From positions 11,308 through 75,307 of the forward strand of contig DATKWD010000142.1 in the NCBI GenBank assembly GCA_035529695.1: a stretch of DNA of 64,000 bases, written 5' to 3'. The position numbers and the translations under genes were made by a program. This document shows positions 26,179 to 35,266 of this stretch, piece by piece. Every line of letters begins with the position of its first letter. The stretch's first letter is position 1. A model generated the notes under the pieces. The model saw only the letters and a list, made by a program, of their open reading frames with translations. It did not search any database and was not told the origin of the DNA. Source of the stretch: DATKWD01 sp035529695. GTDB taxonomy: Bacteria > Actinomycetota > Acidimicrobiia > Acidimicrobiales > Salinilacustritrichaceae.

Positions 26179-26986
26179 CGCGTACCGCCTCACCGAGGGG
26201 CAGCTCGCCGACTTCGCCTCCAACGGCTACGTCCACCTGCCGCGTCTGCTCTCCGAGGACGAGGTCGCCGATCTCGAGGTGGTGTACGACCGCTTCCTCA
26301 CTCGCCGGATCGAGGTTCCGGGCAAGGACTTCTGCGACATGGCCGGCGACTACGGCCGAGATCCCGACGACTTCTCGATCGTCAACGTCATGCTTCCGAG
26401 GAAGTACCACCCGGGGTGGCGTGACAACGTGTTCGAGCGGCGAGCGGCGTCGGTCGCCGAGCAGCTGTGCGGACCTGGCATGGAGCTCGACTACGACCAG
26501 CTGCTGGCCAAGCGGCCCAGGCGTGACGATGCGGTGTTCGCCTGGCATCAGGACATGGCGTACTGGCCCGAGACCCCCGACACCCGGACCGCGACGCTGT
26601 GGCTGGCGATCGACGACTCGACCCTCGAGAACGGCTGCATGCGCTTCGTGCCCTCGACCGTCGACGAGCCCGAGCTCCGAGCTCATGTCCCGCAGTTCGG
26701 CGACCGGGGGGCGTCGCATGCGCTGGGCACCGAGCTGCGTCCCGGCGACGAGGTGGTGCCGGTCCCGATTCGGCGTGGCGATGTGACGGTGCACAACGAG
26801 CGGGTGATGCATGGTTCCGGCGGGAACTCGACCGACGGCTTTCGCCGTGCCTACGTCCTTGCGTTCCGCGCCGCCGAGACCGTTCGCGCCGAGCGGGCGC
26901 TCGGGTTCACGCACAGCCACAACGACGCAGGCGACGTGCTCGACTCGGTCGGGGTCGCGGGCGAGACCCGCCGCGCTCGACCATAG
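26159..26986 (+). CDS. phytanoyl-CoA dioxygenase (PhyH) family protein
   Basis: A 275-residue Fe(II)/2-oxoglutarate-dependent oxygenase. The iron-binding His and Asp appear as WHQDMAYW, the distal His as VHNERVMHGSGGN, and the 2-oxoglutarate-binding Arg in FRRAYVLAF. DDSTLENGCMRFVPST is the typical PhyH strand. It hydroxylates an unknown small molecule; bacterial relatives act on fatty acyl-CoAs, ectoine or natural products. ATG 26159 lies inside the end of the aldo/keto reductase (20-bp overlap); ATG 26165 is an alternative start. Confidence 0.88.
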   Translation: MSMIAGDAYRLTEGQLADFASNGYVHLPRLLSEDEVADLEVVYDRFLTRRIEVPGKDFCDMAGDYGRDPDDFSIVNVMLPRKYHPGWRDNVFERRAASVAEQLCGPGMELDYDQLLAKRPRRDDAVFAWHQDMAYWPETPDTRTATLWLAIDDSTLENGCMRFVPSTVDEPELRAHVPQFGDRGASHALGTELRPGDEVVPVPIRRGDVTVHNERVMHGSGGNSTDGFRRAYVLAFRAAETVRAERALGFTHSHNDAGDVLDSVGVAGETRRARP

Positions 26987-27021
26987 GCCGCACACTCCCC
27001 GAAGCTGTCACCCCCCGTCGA

Positions 27022-27027
27022 TACGGT
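27022..27027 (+). promoter_or_regulatory. leaderless-type -10 box TACGGT before nurA
   Basis: TACGGT ends 8 nt before the ATG at 27036, consistent with a (near-)leaderless transcript for the whole nurA-herA-sbcDC operon. No LexA-type palindrome is seen in the 49-bp gap. Confidence 0.35.
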
Positions 27028-27035
27028 TGCCGGTG

Positions 27036-27986
27036 ATGGTTGTCGTCGACGAGAACTGGCGGGTGTACGCCGAGGCGTGGGATCCGTCCTACGGCGCGCC
27101 TGCGGCGTTCGACCTCGACGGAACCGAGTCGGTCGAGCGGGCCGAGAGCGGCTCCGGTCACCTGATCGGGCCGACGGTCGCCCACCCGATGCCGTTGTGC
27201 TTCGTCGACGGCCGTCGCCGGGTCGAGCTGTCGCTGTGGGCCGAGCAGCCGGGCAGCGGCGAGCGGGTTCCGGGACTTCTCGGCGCCTATGCGGTCGGCG
27301 CGGTCACCATCACGCCGGGCCAGCCCGCTGCCTACCAGGGCATCCGGGTCGGCCGGCTGGCGATCTGGGGGGCGGGTCACGCGGGCGACTTGGCGCACCA
27401 CAACGGGTATGAGTGGCGATCGTTCTCGTCGGCGGCCGACGAGCCCGCCAAGCTGCTCCAGGTCCTCCAGAACCAGATGCGGTCGGCCGAAGGTGCCTTG
27501 GCCCTCGACGCGGCCGGCGTCGGATGGAACGTGGTTCTCGACGGTCCGCTGAACTTCGTGCGGCGCCTCGACGACCTCGTCACCGGGTACGTGAAGTCGC
27601 ACCACCGCCGCCTGCTTCCCGAACCGGCCCACGCCGCCGTACCCGGCTTGGAGGTCGGTGGCCGGACACCCATCTACGCGATCGGCGCCGACCGCTACAC
27701 CTGCTACGCCCGCGTCGGTCGGCCCGGAAAGGGCTCGTCGCCGTGGGGTGGCATCGTGCGGCTCGAGTTCCCGACATCGGCCGGCCTCGACCGTGTCGCC
27801 GAGCGGGCGTCTGCCCTGGCCGCCCTGCTGCCCGCGTACGCCGGGCAGGCCCATCGTGACCCTCGGGCGCCGGTCAACCTGACGCCGGTCCGAAACCTCG
27901 AAGGCCACCTGTCGCACCTCCTCGGTCCGGTCGATCTGGCGGTTCGCGCCGCCCGTGAAGCCGTCGTGGCAGGGTTGGCCCGATGA
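27036..27986 (+). CDS. nurA: NurA-like DNA end-resection nuclease
   Basis: A 316-residue protein matching NurA, the 5'-3' nuclease that works with the HerA translocase in archaeal double-strand-break processing. The first acidic motif reads CFVDGRRRVELSLW near residue 50 (the family's DG strand); the C-terminal half has YAIGADRYTCYARVG and the strand GIVRLEFP. Identification leans on these motifs plus position, because the next gene, overlapping by 4 bp (ATGA), is a HerA-type ATPase, followed by Mre11- and Rad50-type genes. A GTG directly before the ATG is an alternative start. Cytoplasmic; no signal. Confidence 0.75.
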   Translation: MVVVDENWRVYAEAWDPSYGAPAAFDLDGTESVERAESGSGHLIGPTVAHPMPLCFVDGRRRVELSLWAEQPGSGERVPGLLGAYAVGAVTITPGQPAAYQGIRVGRLAIWGAGHAGDLAHHNGYEWRSFSSAADEPAKLLQVLQNQMRSAEGALALDAAGVGWNVVLDGPLNFVRRLDDLVTGYVKSHHRRLLPEPAHAAVPGLEVGGRTPIYAIGADRYTCYARVGRPGKGSSPWGGIVRLEFPTSAGLDRVAERASALAALLPAYAGQAHRDPRAPVNLTPVRNLEGHLSHLLGPVDLAVRAAREAVVAGLAR

Positions 27987-29920
27987 CCGATCCCAGCGTT
28001 GAACCTCCCGACGCCGCCTCGCCCGGACGGTCCGGTGAGACCGAGCTGACGCCCATCTGGCCGCCCGGCGAGATCGATCCCGAGAGCCGGCGCAACCAGC
28101 TCGACGGCCTCGACGACATCCCGCTCGCCGACCCCGTGGGACTGGTCGACGCATCGACCGAGGCGTCCACCCGCACCGCGCAGATCCTCGTCGATCCGCT
28201 CACCGACCTGACCCTCGACACCTTCGTGGTGGCCGCGCAGCGGCTGGTCGACGGATCGAGCCTGTTCCACTACGGGATCGTCACCGAGGTGGCCGGGCTG
28301 GTCGAAGGGGCCGAGACCGCCACCGACACCGCTCGCCTCGCCGCCGCCACGCTTCCCGGTCAGCGCTACCGACGGGCCGATGTCAACTGGATCCGCACCC
28401 ACCCCGAGCAGTACCTGCCGCCGTCGTCGGGCGCCGCGGTGTGGATCGCCACCGGTACCCATCGCCGTCGAGCGTTGTTCCTCGACAAGATGGACGAGCA
28501 CGAGCGCATCCCGATCGGGCTCGACATGAACGGCGACCTCGTCCACCTGCCGTACAGCTTCCTGAACGGCGACCGTGGTGCCCACGCCTCGATCTCGGGC
28601 AAGTCCGGAGTTGCCACCAAGACGAGCTACGCCCTGTTCCTGCTCTACATGCTGTTCGAGACCGACTGGGGCATGACGGCGCGGCAGGGCAACAGCCACG
28701 ACCGCGCCCTGCTGTTCTCGGTCAAGGGGTCCGATCTCTGTCTCCTCGACAAGAAGAACAACGTCTTCTTCGGCACCAGCGAGACGGCAGCCGACGCCCG
28801 CGAGCAGTGGAGGGCACTCCAGGTCGACGACCCGCAGCCATTCAGCCACCTCGGCGTCTTCGCACCCGCAGAGGACGCGCCACCCGACACCACCCCCGTG
28901 CCCGATCTGCCCGTGCGCGATCGGTCCGAGACCCACGCCTACGGGTGGTCGCCCCGATCGTTCATCGAACGTGGCCTTCTCGAGTTCGTGTTCGACGACC
29001 TCGAGAAGGGGCAGATCTCCTTCATCGAACAGGTCGTACGCGTCCAGTTGCTTCGCTGGATGTACCCGGTGGTCGGCGACACGAGCGGTCGAGTCGTGCT
29101 CGTCGACCCCTCGACGATCGGCGAGCAGGTCGGCCACACGTGGGAGTCCGCCCGTCGGGCGGCCCGCACCAAGTCGCCTCGCCCGGTCTCCGACGGCGTC
29201 GTGTGCGAGACCTTCGACGACCTGGTCGACTTCGTGGCCGGCAAGGTGACCGACCCGAACGACGCCACCTACGACCCCACGTGGGTCGGCGGGGTCGCCC
29301 AAGGCACGTGCCAGGCGTTCTCGCGGCGGCTGTGGAAGTCGGCCCCGCGCCTGCGCCGGCTCATCCGCTCCGGGCTGGTCGAGGTCGAGCTGTCCGACAC
29401 CCTCACCGTGGTCGACGTCCACGCCCTTCATGCCGATGCCCAGCGGTTCGTCGTCGCGTCCGTCCTCGCCGGTGTGTGGGAACAGCACGAGGACTCGACG
29501 TCACCGGGGAAGACCTTCGTGGTGCTCGACGAACTCAACAAGTACGCACCTCGTCAGGGCACGTCTCCCATCAAGAGCCTGCTCGTCGACATCGCCGCTC
29601 GCGGGCGCAGCCTCGGCGTCGTGCTCATCGGCGCCCAACAGAACCCGTCGGGTGTCGATCGCGACATCACCAACAACGCAGCGCTCGAGGTGGTCGGTCA
29701 GATCAAGGCGTCCGAGGCCGCCGAGCTGGGGTTCCTCCCGCCCGAGATGCGGGCGCGCGCCCAGATCATCGCGCCCGGCACGATGATCACGTCGCAACCG
29801 CTTCTGCCCGCGCCGGTGCCGATCCGGTTCCCGTTCCCGCCCTATGCGACTCGCCATGCCGAGGTGCTGGCTCGACCCGAGGACGACGACGATGCTCGCT
29901 CGCTGCTGGAGGGGATGTGA
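27983..29920 (+). CDS. herA: HerA-like hexameric DNA translocase ATPase
   Basis: A 645-residue ATPase of the HerA/FtsK superfamily. An N-terminal ~100 residues are low-complexity and acidic; next comes a HAS-barrel-like region (LFHYGIVTEVAGLVEGAE); Walker A appears as SGKSGVATKT near residue 205, and Walker B as FVVLDELNKYAP near 513, followed by the sensor segment VVLIGAQQNPSG. The C-terminal PIRFPFPPYATRHAEV resembles the HerA tail. It would form a hexamer with the nuclease encoded upstream. It overlaps both neighbours (ATGA, then GTGA into sbcD). Confidence 0.85.
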   Translation: MTDPSVEPPDAASPGRSGETELTPIWPPGEIDPESRRNQLDGLDDIPLADPVGLVDASTEASTRTAQILVDPLTDLTLDTFVVAAQRLVDGSSLFHYGIVTEVAGLVEGAETATDTARLAAATLPGQRYRRADVNWIRTHPEQYLPPSSGAAVWIATGTHRRRALFLDKMDEHERIPIGLDMNGDLVHLPYSFLNGDRGAHASISGKSGVATKTSYALFLLYMLFETDWGMTARQGNSHDRALLFSVKGSDLCLLDKKNNVFFGTSETAADAREQWRALQVDDPQPFSHLGVFAPAEDAPPDTTPVPDLPVRDRSETHAYGWSPRSFIERGLLEFVFDDLEKGQISFIEQVVRVQLLRWMYPVVGDTSGRVVLVDPSTIGEQVGHTWESARRAARTKSPRPVSDGVVCETFDDLVDFVAGKVTDPNDATYDPTWVGGVAQGTCQAFSRRLWKSAPRLRRLIRSGLVEVELSDTLTVVDVHALHADAQRFVVASVLAGVWEQHEDSTSPGKTFVVLDELNKYAPRQGTSPIKSLLVDIAARGRSLGVVLIGAQQNPSGVDRDITNNAALEVVGQIKASEAAELGFLPPEMRARAQIIAPGTMITSQPLLPAPVPIRFPFPPYATRHAEVLARPEDDDDARSLLEGM

Positions 29921-31206
29921 GGTCCGAGGGTGCGGCCCGCGTGCTCCACACCTCCGACTGGCATCTCGGCGTCAGCGTTCGCAACCACTCGCGGGCCGAC
30001 GATCATGACGCGGCGATCGCCGAGATCGTCGGCATCGCCGGGGAGGTGCAGCCCGACCTCATCATCCACACCGGCGACCTCTTCGACGGGCACCGTCCGC
30101 CGATGCTCGAGTTCGGCCGGGCCATCCGTGCCCTGCGGTCTCTCGGTTCGATCGCACCGGTCGTCCTGATCGCCGGCAACCACGACAGCGCCGTCGTACT
30201 CGACGTGCTGGCCGATGCGGTCGACGACGACCGCATCACCATCCACGCCCTGCCGACCCTCGCCGAGAAGGGCGCGGTTTCGACCTTCTCGACCGCCGCC
30301 GGCGTCGACCTGCGGCTCGCCGTGCTGCCGTTCGTTCACGCCAATCGGGTGCTGCGCGACTTCGCCGACTTCGTCGAGCCGAACGCGGCCTACACCGACA
30401 ACGTGCGCAAGATCATCGGCCACCTGTCCGCCGCCTGTTTCGATGGCTTCGACCCGGCCCGCGAGGTCGCGGTCTTCGCATCGCACCTCCACGTCACCGG
30501 GGCCCGGACCTCGTCGGAGCGCGAGATCCACGTGTCGACCAACTACGCCACCGACCCAACGCACCTCCGGGCCGAGTTCGGCTATCTGGCCTTCGGCCAC
30601 ATCCACGTGCCGCAAGCGGTCGGCGGGGGCCGCGGCCGCTACGCCGGCTCGATCCTCGAAGTCGACTTCGGCGAGGAGGGCGAGGCGAAGCAGGTCGTGG
30701 TCGTCGACCTCGAACCCGGCCGTCCGGCGCAGATCGCCACTCACGAGCTCACCGCCGCTCGTCGGCTGCGTCGCGTGCGCGAGCCACTCTCCGGCCTCGC
30801 CGGCATGGCAGCCGACCTCGGCAACGCGATCGTCGAAGTCACGGTCCTGCCCGAGCCGTCCCACGACCTCGACCACGCCGACGACCGCCAGTCGTTGGCC
30901 GGCCTTGTCGCCGATGCCCTGCCCGGCGCCACCGTGGTGTCGGTCATCGATGGCCGCCGCCCGCACGTGGCGCTGGCCGACGCCGGAGGTGACGAGGCCG
31001 ACGGTTCGCCTCCCTCGATCCCCGAGACCTTTCGCACCTGGCTCGCGTCGGCCGAAGGGGCCAAGCTCCTCAATTCGGTCGGCGACACGCCTGCTGACCC
31101 CGAGCGGGTCGTGACGATGTTCGACGAACTCCATGCTGCGGTGCTCGGCGACGAGGTCCCGGTGCTCGCCGAGGCGGCGCAACTGGCCGACCTCATCGAC
31201 GGCTGA
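29917..31206 (+). CDS. sbcD: exonuclease subunit SbcD (Mre11-like)
   Basis: A 429-residue Mn-dependent phosphoesterase. All metal-binding motifs are present: LHTSDWHLG, IIHTGDLFDG, VVLIAGNHDS, ASHLHV and FGHIHVPQ. It cleaves DNA ends and hairpins together with SbcC. GTG 29917 overlaps the herA stop as GTGA and has GGAGGGG upstream; GTG 29941 is a second choice. The frame is open much further upstream, but only because of codon bias. The C-terminal ~100 residues form the SbcC-contact region. The stop shares a base with the sbcC start (TGATG). Confidence 0.93.
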   Translation: MRSEGAARVLHTSDWHLGVSVRNHSRADDHDAAIAEIVGIAGEVQPDLIIHTGDLFDGHRPPMLEFGRAIRALRSLGSIAPVVLIAGNHDSAVVLDVLADAVDDDRITIHALPTLAEKGAVSTFSTAAGVDLRLAVLPFVHANRVLRDFADFVEPNAAYTDNVRKIIGHLSAACFDGFDPAREVAVFASHLHVTGARTSSEREIHVSTNYATDPTHLRAEFGYLAFGHIHVPQAVGGGRGRYAGSILEVDFGEEGEAKQVVVVDLEPGRPAQIATHELTAARRLRRVREPLSGLAGMAADLGNAIVEVTVLPEPSHDLDHADDRQSLAGLVADALPGATVVSVIDGRRPHVALADAGGDEADGSPPSIPETFRTWLASAEGAKLLNSVGDTPADPERVVTMFDELHAAVLGDEVPVLAEAAQLADLIDG

Positions 31207-34202
31207 TGCGGCCCGTCCACCTCGAATTCTCGGGCCTGCGCTCCTACCGAGGCCATGCCGAGATCGACTTCTCGACCTACGACCTCTTCGCGATCATCGG
31301 CGACACCGGCGCCGGGAAGTCGACGGTCATCGAGGCCCTGAGCCTTGCGCTCTACGCGAAGAAGACGTGGTCGGGCGGAGCAAGCCTGTCCGAGCTGATC
31401 GCCGACGGGCAGAACACGATGACGATCCGCCTGCGCTTCGCCAGTGGTGGCGACGAGTGGGAGGTCACGCGAACGCGGCACCGCAATGCGTCGGCCCCCG
31501 TCGACCGCCTCGTCGGGCTGACCACCGGCGAACACGTCGACAACGCGACGCCGGTGAGCAACCGCATCCGCGAGATCGTCGGCCTCAGCCACGAGCAGTT
31601 CACCCGGGCCGTCGTGATGCCCCAGGGCCGGTTCGACGAACTCCTCACGGCCAAACCGACCGAACGCAACAAGATCCTGCGGTCGATCTTCGGGTTCGAC
31701 GATCTCGAGCGTCTTCGCGAGCTCGCCCACGATCAGCGCGTGGCATGGTCGCAGACCCTGGCGGTCCACGACGACCGGCGTCGCGGACTCCCGGCGGACC
31801 CAGAGGTCGAGCTCGCCGCCGTACGCGCCCGGCTCGTTGCGGTCCGCGCCGCCGAGTCGGTCTGTTCCGGTGCGCTGGCTGCAGCCGATGAGGCTGCGGG
31901 GCATCTGGCCCGGCGCGATCTCGTCGAGCGCCTCGCCTCGGCGCTGTCGTCGGTCCCGGTCGACACCGCCGACGCCGTTGCCGAACTCGAGCGCGCTCGC
32001 CAACGAGGCGAGGAACTGCTCGCCGCTCGCTCCGAGGCCGACGCGGCCAGGGCGACTGCTGATGCCGAGATCGGACAGGTGTCAGCGCACCAGACCGAGC
32101 TGCTTGCCGGGTTCGCCGATCGCGACGCCGCAGTCAGGGCGGCGAGTGACCTCGGCGCGGCTGTCCCCGTGCTCACCCGCGCCATCGAGGCGGGCCTCGA
32201 GCTCGACGAGGTCGAGGCGACGGTCGGCGAGGCGGTCGACATCGCCGTCGCCCTGGCGCCGCTCGACTCGGCCGTCGAAAGAGCCACCGAAACGCTCGGC
32301 GTCGCGCAATCGCGCCGCGACGAAGCGCGCCACTTCGCCCAGATGGCTGCCGATGCCCGGGCTCGCCTGGCCGACACGGTCGCGGCGTTGTCGAAGGCCG
32401 AGACCGACCTCGCCACTGCCGAGACAGCTCATCAGCATGCCGAGGCGTCGAGGGTCGCAGCAGCCGACACCCAGGCGTGGGCGGCCGACGACGTGACCCG
32501 GCGCGAGGCCGAGGTTCAGGCGCTCACCCAGCAGCACTTGGCCGCCGATCTGGCCCATGGACACGGTCCCGGCGACCCGTGTCCGGTGTGCCGGCGACCG
32601 CTCGACGCCGACTACGAGGCTCCGGTGGTGCCCGATCTCGACGAGGCGAAGCAGCTCGCGCAGCGGGCCCGGAAGCACGAACTCGACGCCCGCCGAGCAC
32701 TGGTCGATGCCGAGACCACGACCAAGGTGGCGGCGGCCGCGGCGAATCGGGCACACGAGTCCTGTGACCGCGCCGAGGCCGACCACCGACGCGCTGCGGC
32801 GGCCGTCGCCGAGTTCGAGGTCCCGGATGTCGAGTCGGCCGACGCCGCCATTGCGCTGGCCGAGGAGGAGCGTCAGGCGGCGGTCGATGCGCGCTCGGCT
32901 CGTCGGGCGGCGCTCGAACAACAGCAGACCGCTCGCCTCGACGCTCTCCGGGCGGTCGAGAAGGGGCGTGCTGCGGTACGCCAGGATCTCGGGACCATCA
33001 CCGCCGGCATCTCGTCGCTTCCAGCTGCGTGGTCGAAGCCCGTCGACGCCGACCAACCGACCGTCGAGGCAGTGCGGGCGGCACACGGCGCCATCGAGCA
33101 CATGCTCGGCGAATCGGCCGAGGTGGCTCAGCGGCTCGAGACTGCTCGCGCCGCCGCTCAAGCCGCTTCCTCTCGTCTTGGTGCCATCACGGCCGAGGCC
33201 GCCAATCAGGTGACGACGCCCGCGACGCAGGCATTGGGCCGAGTGCGCGAGCACGTGAGGGCCGTCGTCGCGGCATGCGAGCTGATCATCGAGTGCGACG
33301 ACGCAGCCGAGGTTGCCGACATTCCCCTGCTCGAAGCCCCCTTGCTGGAAGAGGGGGTGAAGACCTCGACGCTGGGTCAGACCGTTGCATCGGTTGCGGG
33401 CGCGCTCACCCGGTGCGACGAGGCGATCGTGGTCGGTCGGACCGTGGTGGATGCGCAACGGCAAGCTTTGGCCGATTGGGACGCCCGTCTCGCCGAAGCC
33501 TTGTCGGTCGGAGGTGCGTCCAGCGTCGAGGCCTTGCGCACCGCAGCCGCGGAGGCGGCGAGCGAGGTCGGGATGCTCGAACGCGAGGTCCGCGAGGCCG
33601 AGGCCAGCGGTGACAAGGCAGCGGCGGCCGACGCCGTGCTCGTCGTCGTCAGACCCTTGGTCGCCAACCTTGCGGTCGTCGAGGAGGCGTTGCGCGACCG
33701 CGCCGGCCGCTTCATCGACCATCTGGTCGGCACCCGTGAGCGTGAACTGCTCGCCGAGGCGAGCCGGCGGCTGAAGACGATCAGCAGCGGACGGCACGGC
33801 TTCGTCGCCGACTTCGGAGTGGCCAACATCGCGTCCGGCGAGGTCCGTCCGCCCGACGCGCTCTCGGGCGGCGAGCGGTTCCAGGCCGCGTTGGCGTTGG
33901 CGCTCGCGCTCGTCGAGATCGCGTCGCGGGGCGGCGGGCACCTCGACGCCGTCTTCGTCGACGAAGGCTTCGGCAGTCTTGATGCAGCGGCCCTCGACGC
34001 GGCCCTCGAGACGCTGGGTGGCGTCGCCGGTGGCGGCAAGATGGTCGGGCTCATCTCACACCTCCGCCCAGTGGCCGAATACGTCGACACCGTGTTGCAC
34101 GTCACCAAGGACGACACCGAGGGATCGCGCATCCGGCCGCTCGATCCCGACGCTCGCGAGCGGCTGCTCGACGACGAGGTCCGCAGCGGTCTGACCGCCT
34201 AG
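31206..34202 (+). CDS. sbcC: exonuclease subunit SbcC (Rad50-like SMC ATPase)
   Basis: A 998-residue SMC-family ATPase. Walker A is GDTGAGKST near residue 35; the long Ala/Glu/Arg-rich coiled-coil arms flank a zinc-hook CPVCRRPL near residue 459; the signature LSGGERFQAALAL lies near 885; Walker B is VFVDEGFGSLD. The arms look somewhat short and broken for a Rad50. It pairs with SbcD to process DNA ends and protein-blocked breaks. It is the last gene of the nurA-herA-sbcD-sbcC operon; the next gene starts 24 bp later. Confidence 0.93.
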   Translation: MRPVHLEFSGLRSYRGHAEIDFSTYDLFAIIGDTGAGKSTVIEALSLALYAKKTWSGGASLSELIADGQNTMTIRLRFASGGDEWEVTRTRHRNASAPVDRLVGLTTGEHVDNATPVSNRIREIVGLSHEQFTRAVVMPQGRFDELLTAKPTERNKILRSIFGFDDLERLRELAHDQRVAWSQTLAVHDDRRRGLPADPEVELAAVRARLVAVRAAESVCSGALAAADEAAGHLARRDLVERLASALSSVPVDTADAVAELERARQRGEELLAARSEADAARATADAEIGQVSAHQTELLAGFADRDAAVRAASDLGAAVPVLTRAIEAGLELDEVEATVGEAVDIAVALAPLDSAVERATETLGVAQSRRDEARHFAQMAADARARLADTVAALSKAETDLATAETAHQHAEASRVAAADTQAWAADDVTRREAEVQALTQQHLAADLAHGHGPGDPCPVCRRPLDADYEAPVVPDLDEAKQLAQRARKHELDARRALVDAETTTKVAAAAANRAHESCDRAEADHRRAAAAVAEFEVPDVESADAAIALAEEERQAAVDARSARRAALEQQQTARLDALRAVEKGRAAVRQDLGTITAGISSLPAAWSKPVDADQPTVEAVRAAHGAIEHMLGESAEVAQRLETARAAAQAASSRLGAITAEAANQVTTPATQALGRVREHVRAVVAACELIIECDDAAEVADIPLLEAPLLEEGVKTSTLGQTVASVAGALTRCDEAIVVGRTVVDAQRQALADWDARLAEALSVGGASSVEALRTAAAEAASEVGMLEREVREAEASGDKAAAADAVLVVVRPLVANLAVVEEALRDRAGRFIDHLVGTRERELLAEASRRLKTISSGRHGFVADFGVANIASGEVRPPDALSGGERFQAALALALALVEIASRGGGHLDAVFVDEGFGSLDAAALDAALETLGGVAGGGKMVGLISHLRPVAEYVDTVLHVTKDDTEGSRIRPLDPDARERLLDDEVRSGLTA

Positions 34203-34211
34203 ATCGGCCGA

Positions 34212-34217
34212 TAGCGT
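34212..34217 (+). promoter_or_regulatory. -10 box TAGCGT before the ABC exporter genes
   Basis: TAGCGT lies 9 nt before ATG 34227, in the 24-bp gap after sbcC. It suggests separate, leaderless expression of the exporter genes; weak evidence. Confidence 0.3.
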
Positions 34218-34226
34218 GCCTCGCTC

Positions 34227-35177
34227 ATGGGCGAACCTGCGATCAGGAGCGTGGGTCTCACGCGGGCGTTCGACGGTGACGTGCTGGCAGTCGACGCCAT
34301 CGACCTGACGGTCGAATCGGGAGAGATCTACGGCTTCCTCGGTCCCAACGGCGCCGGCAAGACGACGGCGGTGCGCATGTTCACGACGCTGCTCTCGCCG
34401 ACCGGTGGCACGGCCACGGTTGCCGGCTACGACGTGGCCGACGACCCGGGTTCGGTTCGGCTCCGCATCGGAGTGGCCCTCCAGGATGCCGCGCTCGACC
34501 CCAAGCAGTCCGGCCGCGAGATCCTGCGGCTCCAGGCGCGGCTCTACGGCCTCCATCGTGACGAGTTCGAGCAACGGTTCACCGAGCTGAGCCACCTCAT
34601 CGACCTCGAAGCCGTCGACCGCATGGTCGCCACCTACTCGGGCGGGATGAAGCGCCGGCTCGACCTCGCCGCAGCGCTGATCCACAACCCCGACATCCTC
34701 TTCCTCGACGAGCCGACCACCGGGCTCGACCCCGTCAGCCGGGTGAAGGTGTGGGACGAGGTGCGCCGGCTCAACGCCGAGTTGGGGATGACGATCTTCC
34801 TGACGACCCAGTACCTCGAGGAAGCCGACGAACTCGCCGACCGGATCGGCATCATCGACAAGGGCCGCATCGTGGCCGAAGGCACGCCCGAGGCACTCAA
34901 ACGCTCGGTGGGCTCGGACCTGATCGTCGCCCGGGTCGAGGCCGACGCCGAACAGGCCGCAGCCGCCCTCGACGGCGTGAAAGGCGTCGACAGTGTCGAA
35001 GTGCGTGGCGACGAGTTGCTGGTCGCCACGAACGACGGGGCCGCTGCCGTCTCGGGCGTCGCCGTCGCCCTCGACGGGTGTGGCGTGCCGGTTCGCGAGC
35101 TCACGCTGCGGACCCCGACCCTCGACGACGTGTTCCTCGAACTCACCGGTGGCCACCTCCAGGAGGGTGAAGAATGA
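34227..35177 (+). CDS. ABC-2 type exporter ATPase (DrrA-like)
   Basis: A 316-residue ATPase with Walker A GPNGAGKTT, Q-loop ALQDAALD, signature YSGGMKRRLDLA, Walker B LFLDEPTTGLD and the switch motif TTQYLEEADELADR. The DAALDPKQSGRE Q-loop and the ~90-residue C-terminal extension with TPTLDDVFLELTG are typical of daunorubicin-resistance DrrA-type exporters. The substrate is unknown; lipids or secondary metabolites are usual. It pairs with the permease downstream. Between the two lies an 85-bp gap containing a tiny reading frame. Confidence 0.92.
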   Translation: MGEPAIRSVGLTRAFDGDVLAVDAIDLTVESGEIYGFLGPNGAGKTTAVRMFTTLLSPTGGTATVAGYDVADDPGSVRLRIGVALQDAALDPKQSGREILRLQARLYGLHRDEFEQRFTELSHLIDLEAVDRMVATYSGGMKRRLDLAAALIHNPDILFLDEPTTGLDPVSRVKVWDEVRRLNAELGMTIFLTTQYLEEADELADRIGIIDKGRIVAEGTPEALKRSVGSDLIVARVEADAEQAAAALDGVKGVDSVEVRGDELLVATNDGAAAVSGVAVALDGCGVPVRELTLRTPTLDDVFLELTGGHLQEGEE

Positions 35178-35266
35178 CACTGCTGCTCGCTCCCCGGCCG
35201 CTCGGGCCGCAGCTTGCCGACCTCCTCGTGCCTCGTCGGCCTCGCACCGGGGAGATGCTCCGATGA
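35174..35266 (+). CDS. possible 30-residue linking peptide between exporter genes
   Basis: ATG 35174 overlaps the ATPase stop as ATGA. The frame encodes a 30-residue Leu/Pro/Arg-rich peptide (begins MTLLLAPRPLGPQLADLLVP) and ends on a TGA that overlaps the permease start, again as ATGA (35263-35266). This double overlap would let ribosomes pass from ATPase to permease without a gap. It may be chance in GC-rich DNA; no homologue is recognised. Confidence 0.3.
   Translation: MTLLLAPRPLGPQLADLLVPRRPRTGEMLR

Noticed and set aside
28441..29916. Upstream extension of the sbcD frame across herA
   Set aside because: Arg-rich low-complexity translation overlapping a clear ATPase; sbcD homology begins only at ~29941 and GTG 29917 has a ribosome site.
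30270..30290. GCGGTTTCGACC word resembling part of the 56-bp palindrome
   Set aside because: Short match inside sbcD without the arms; chance.
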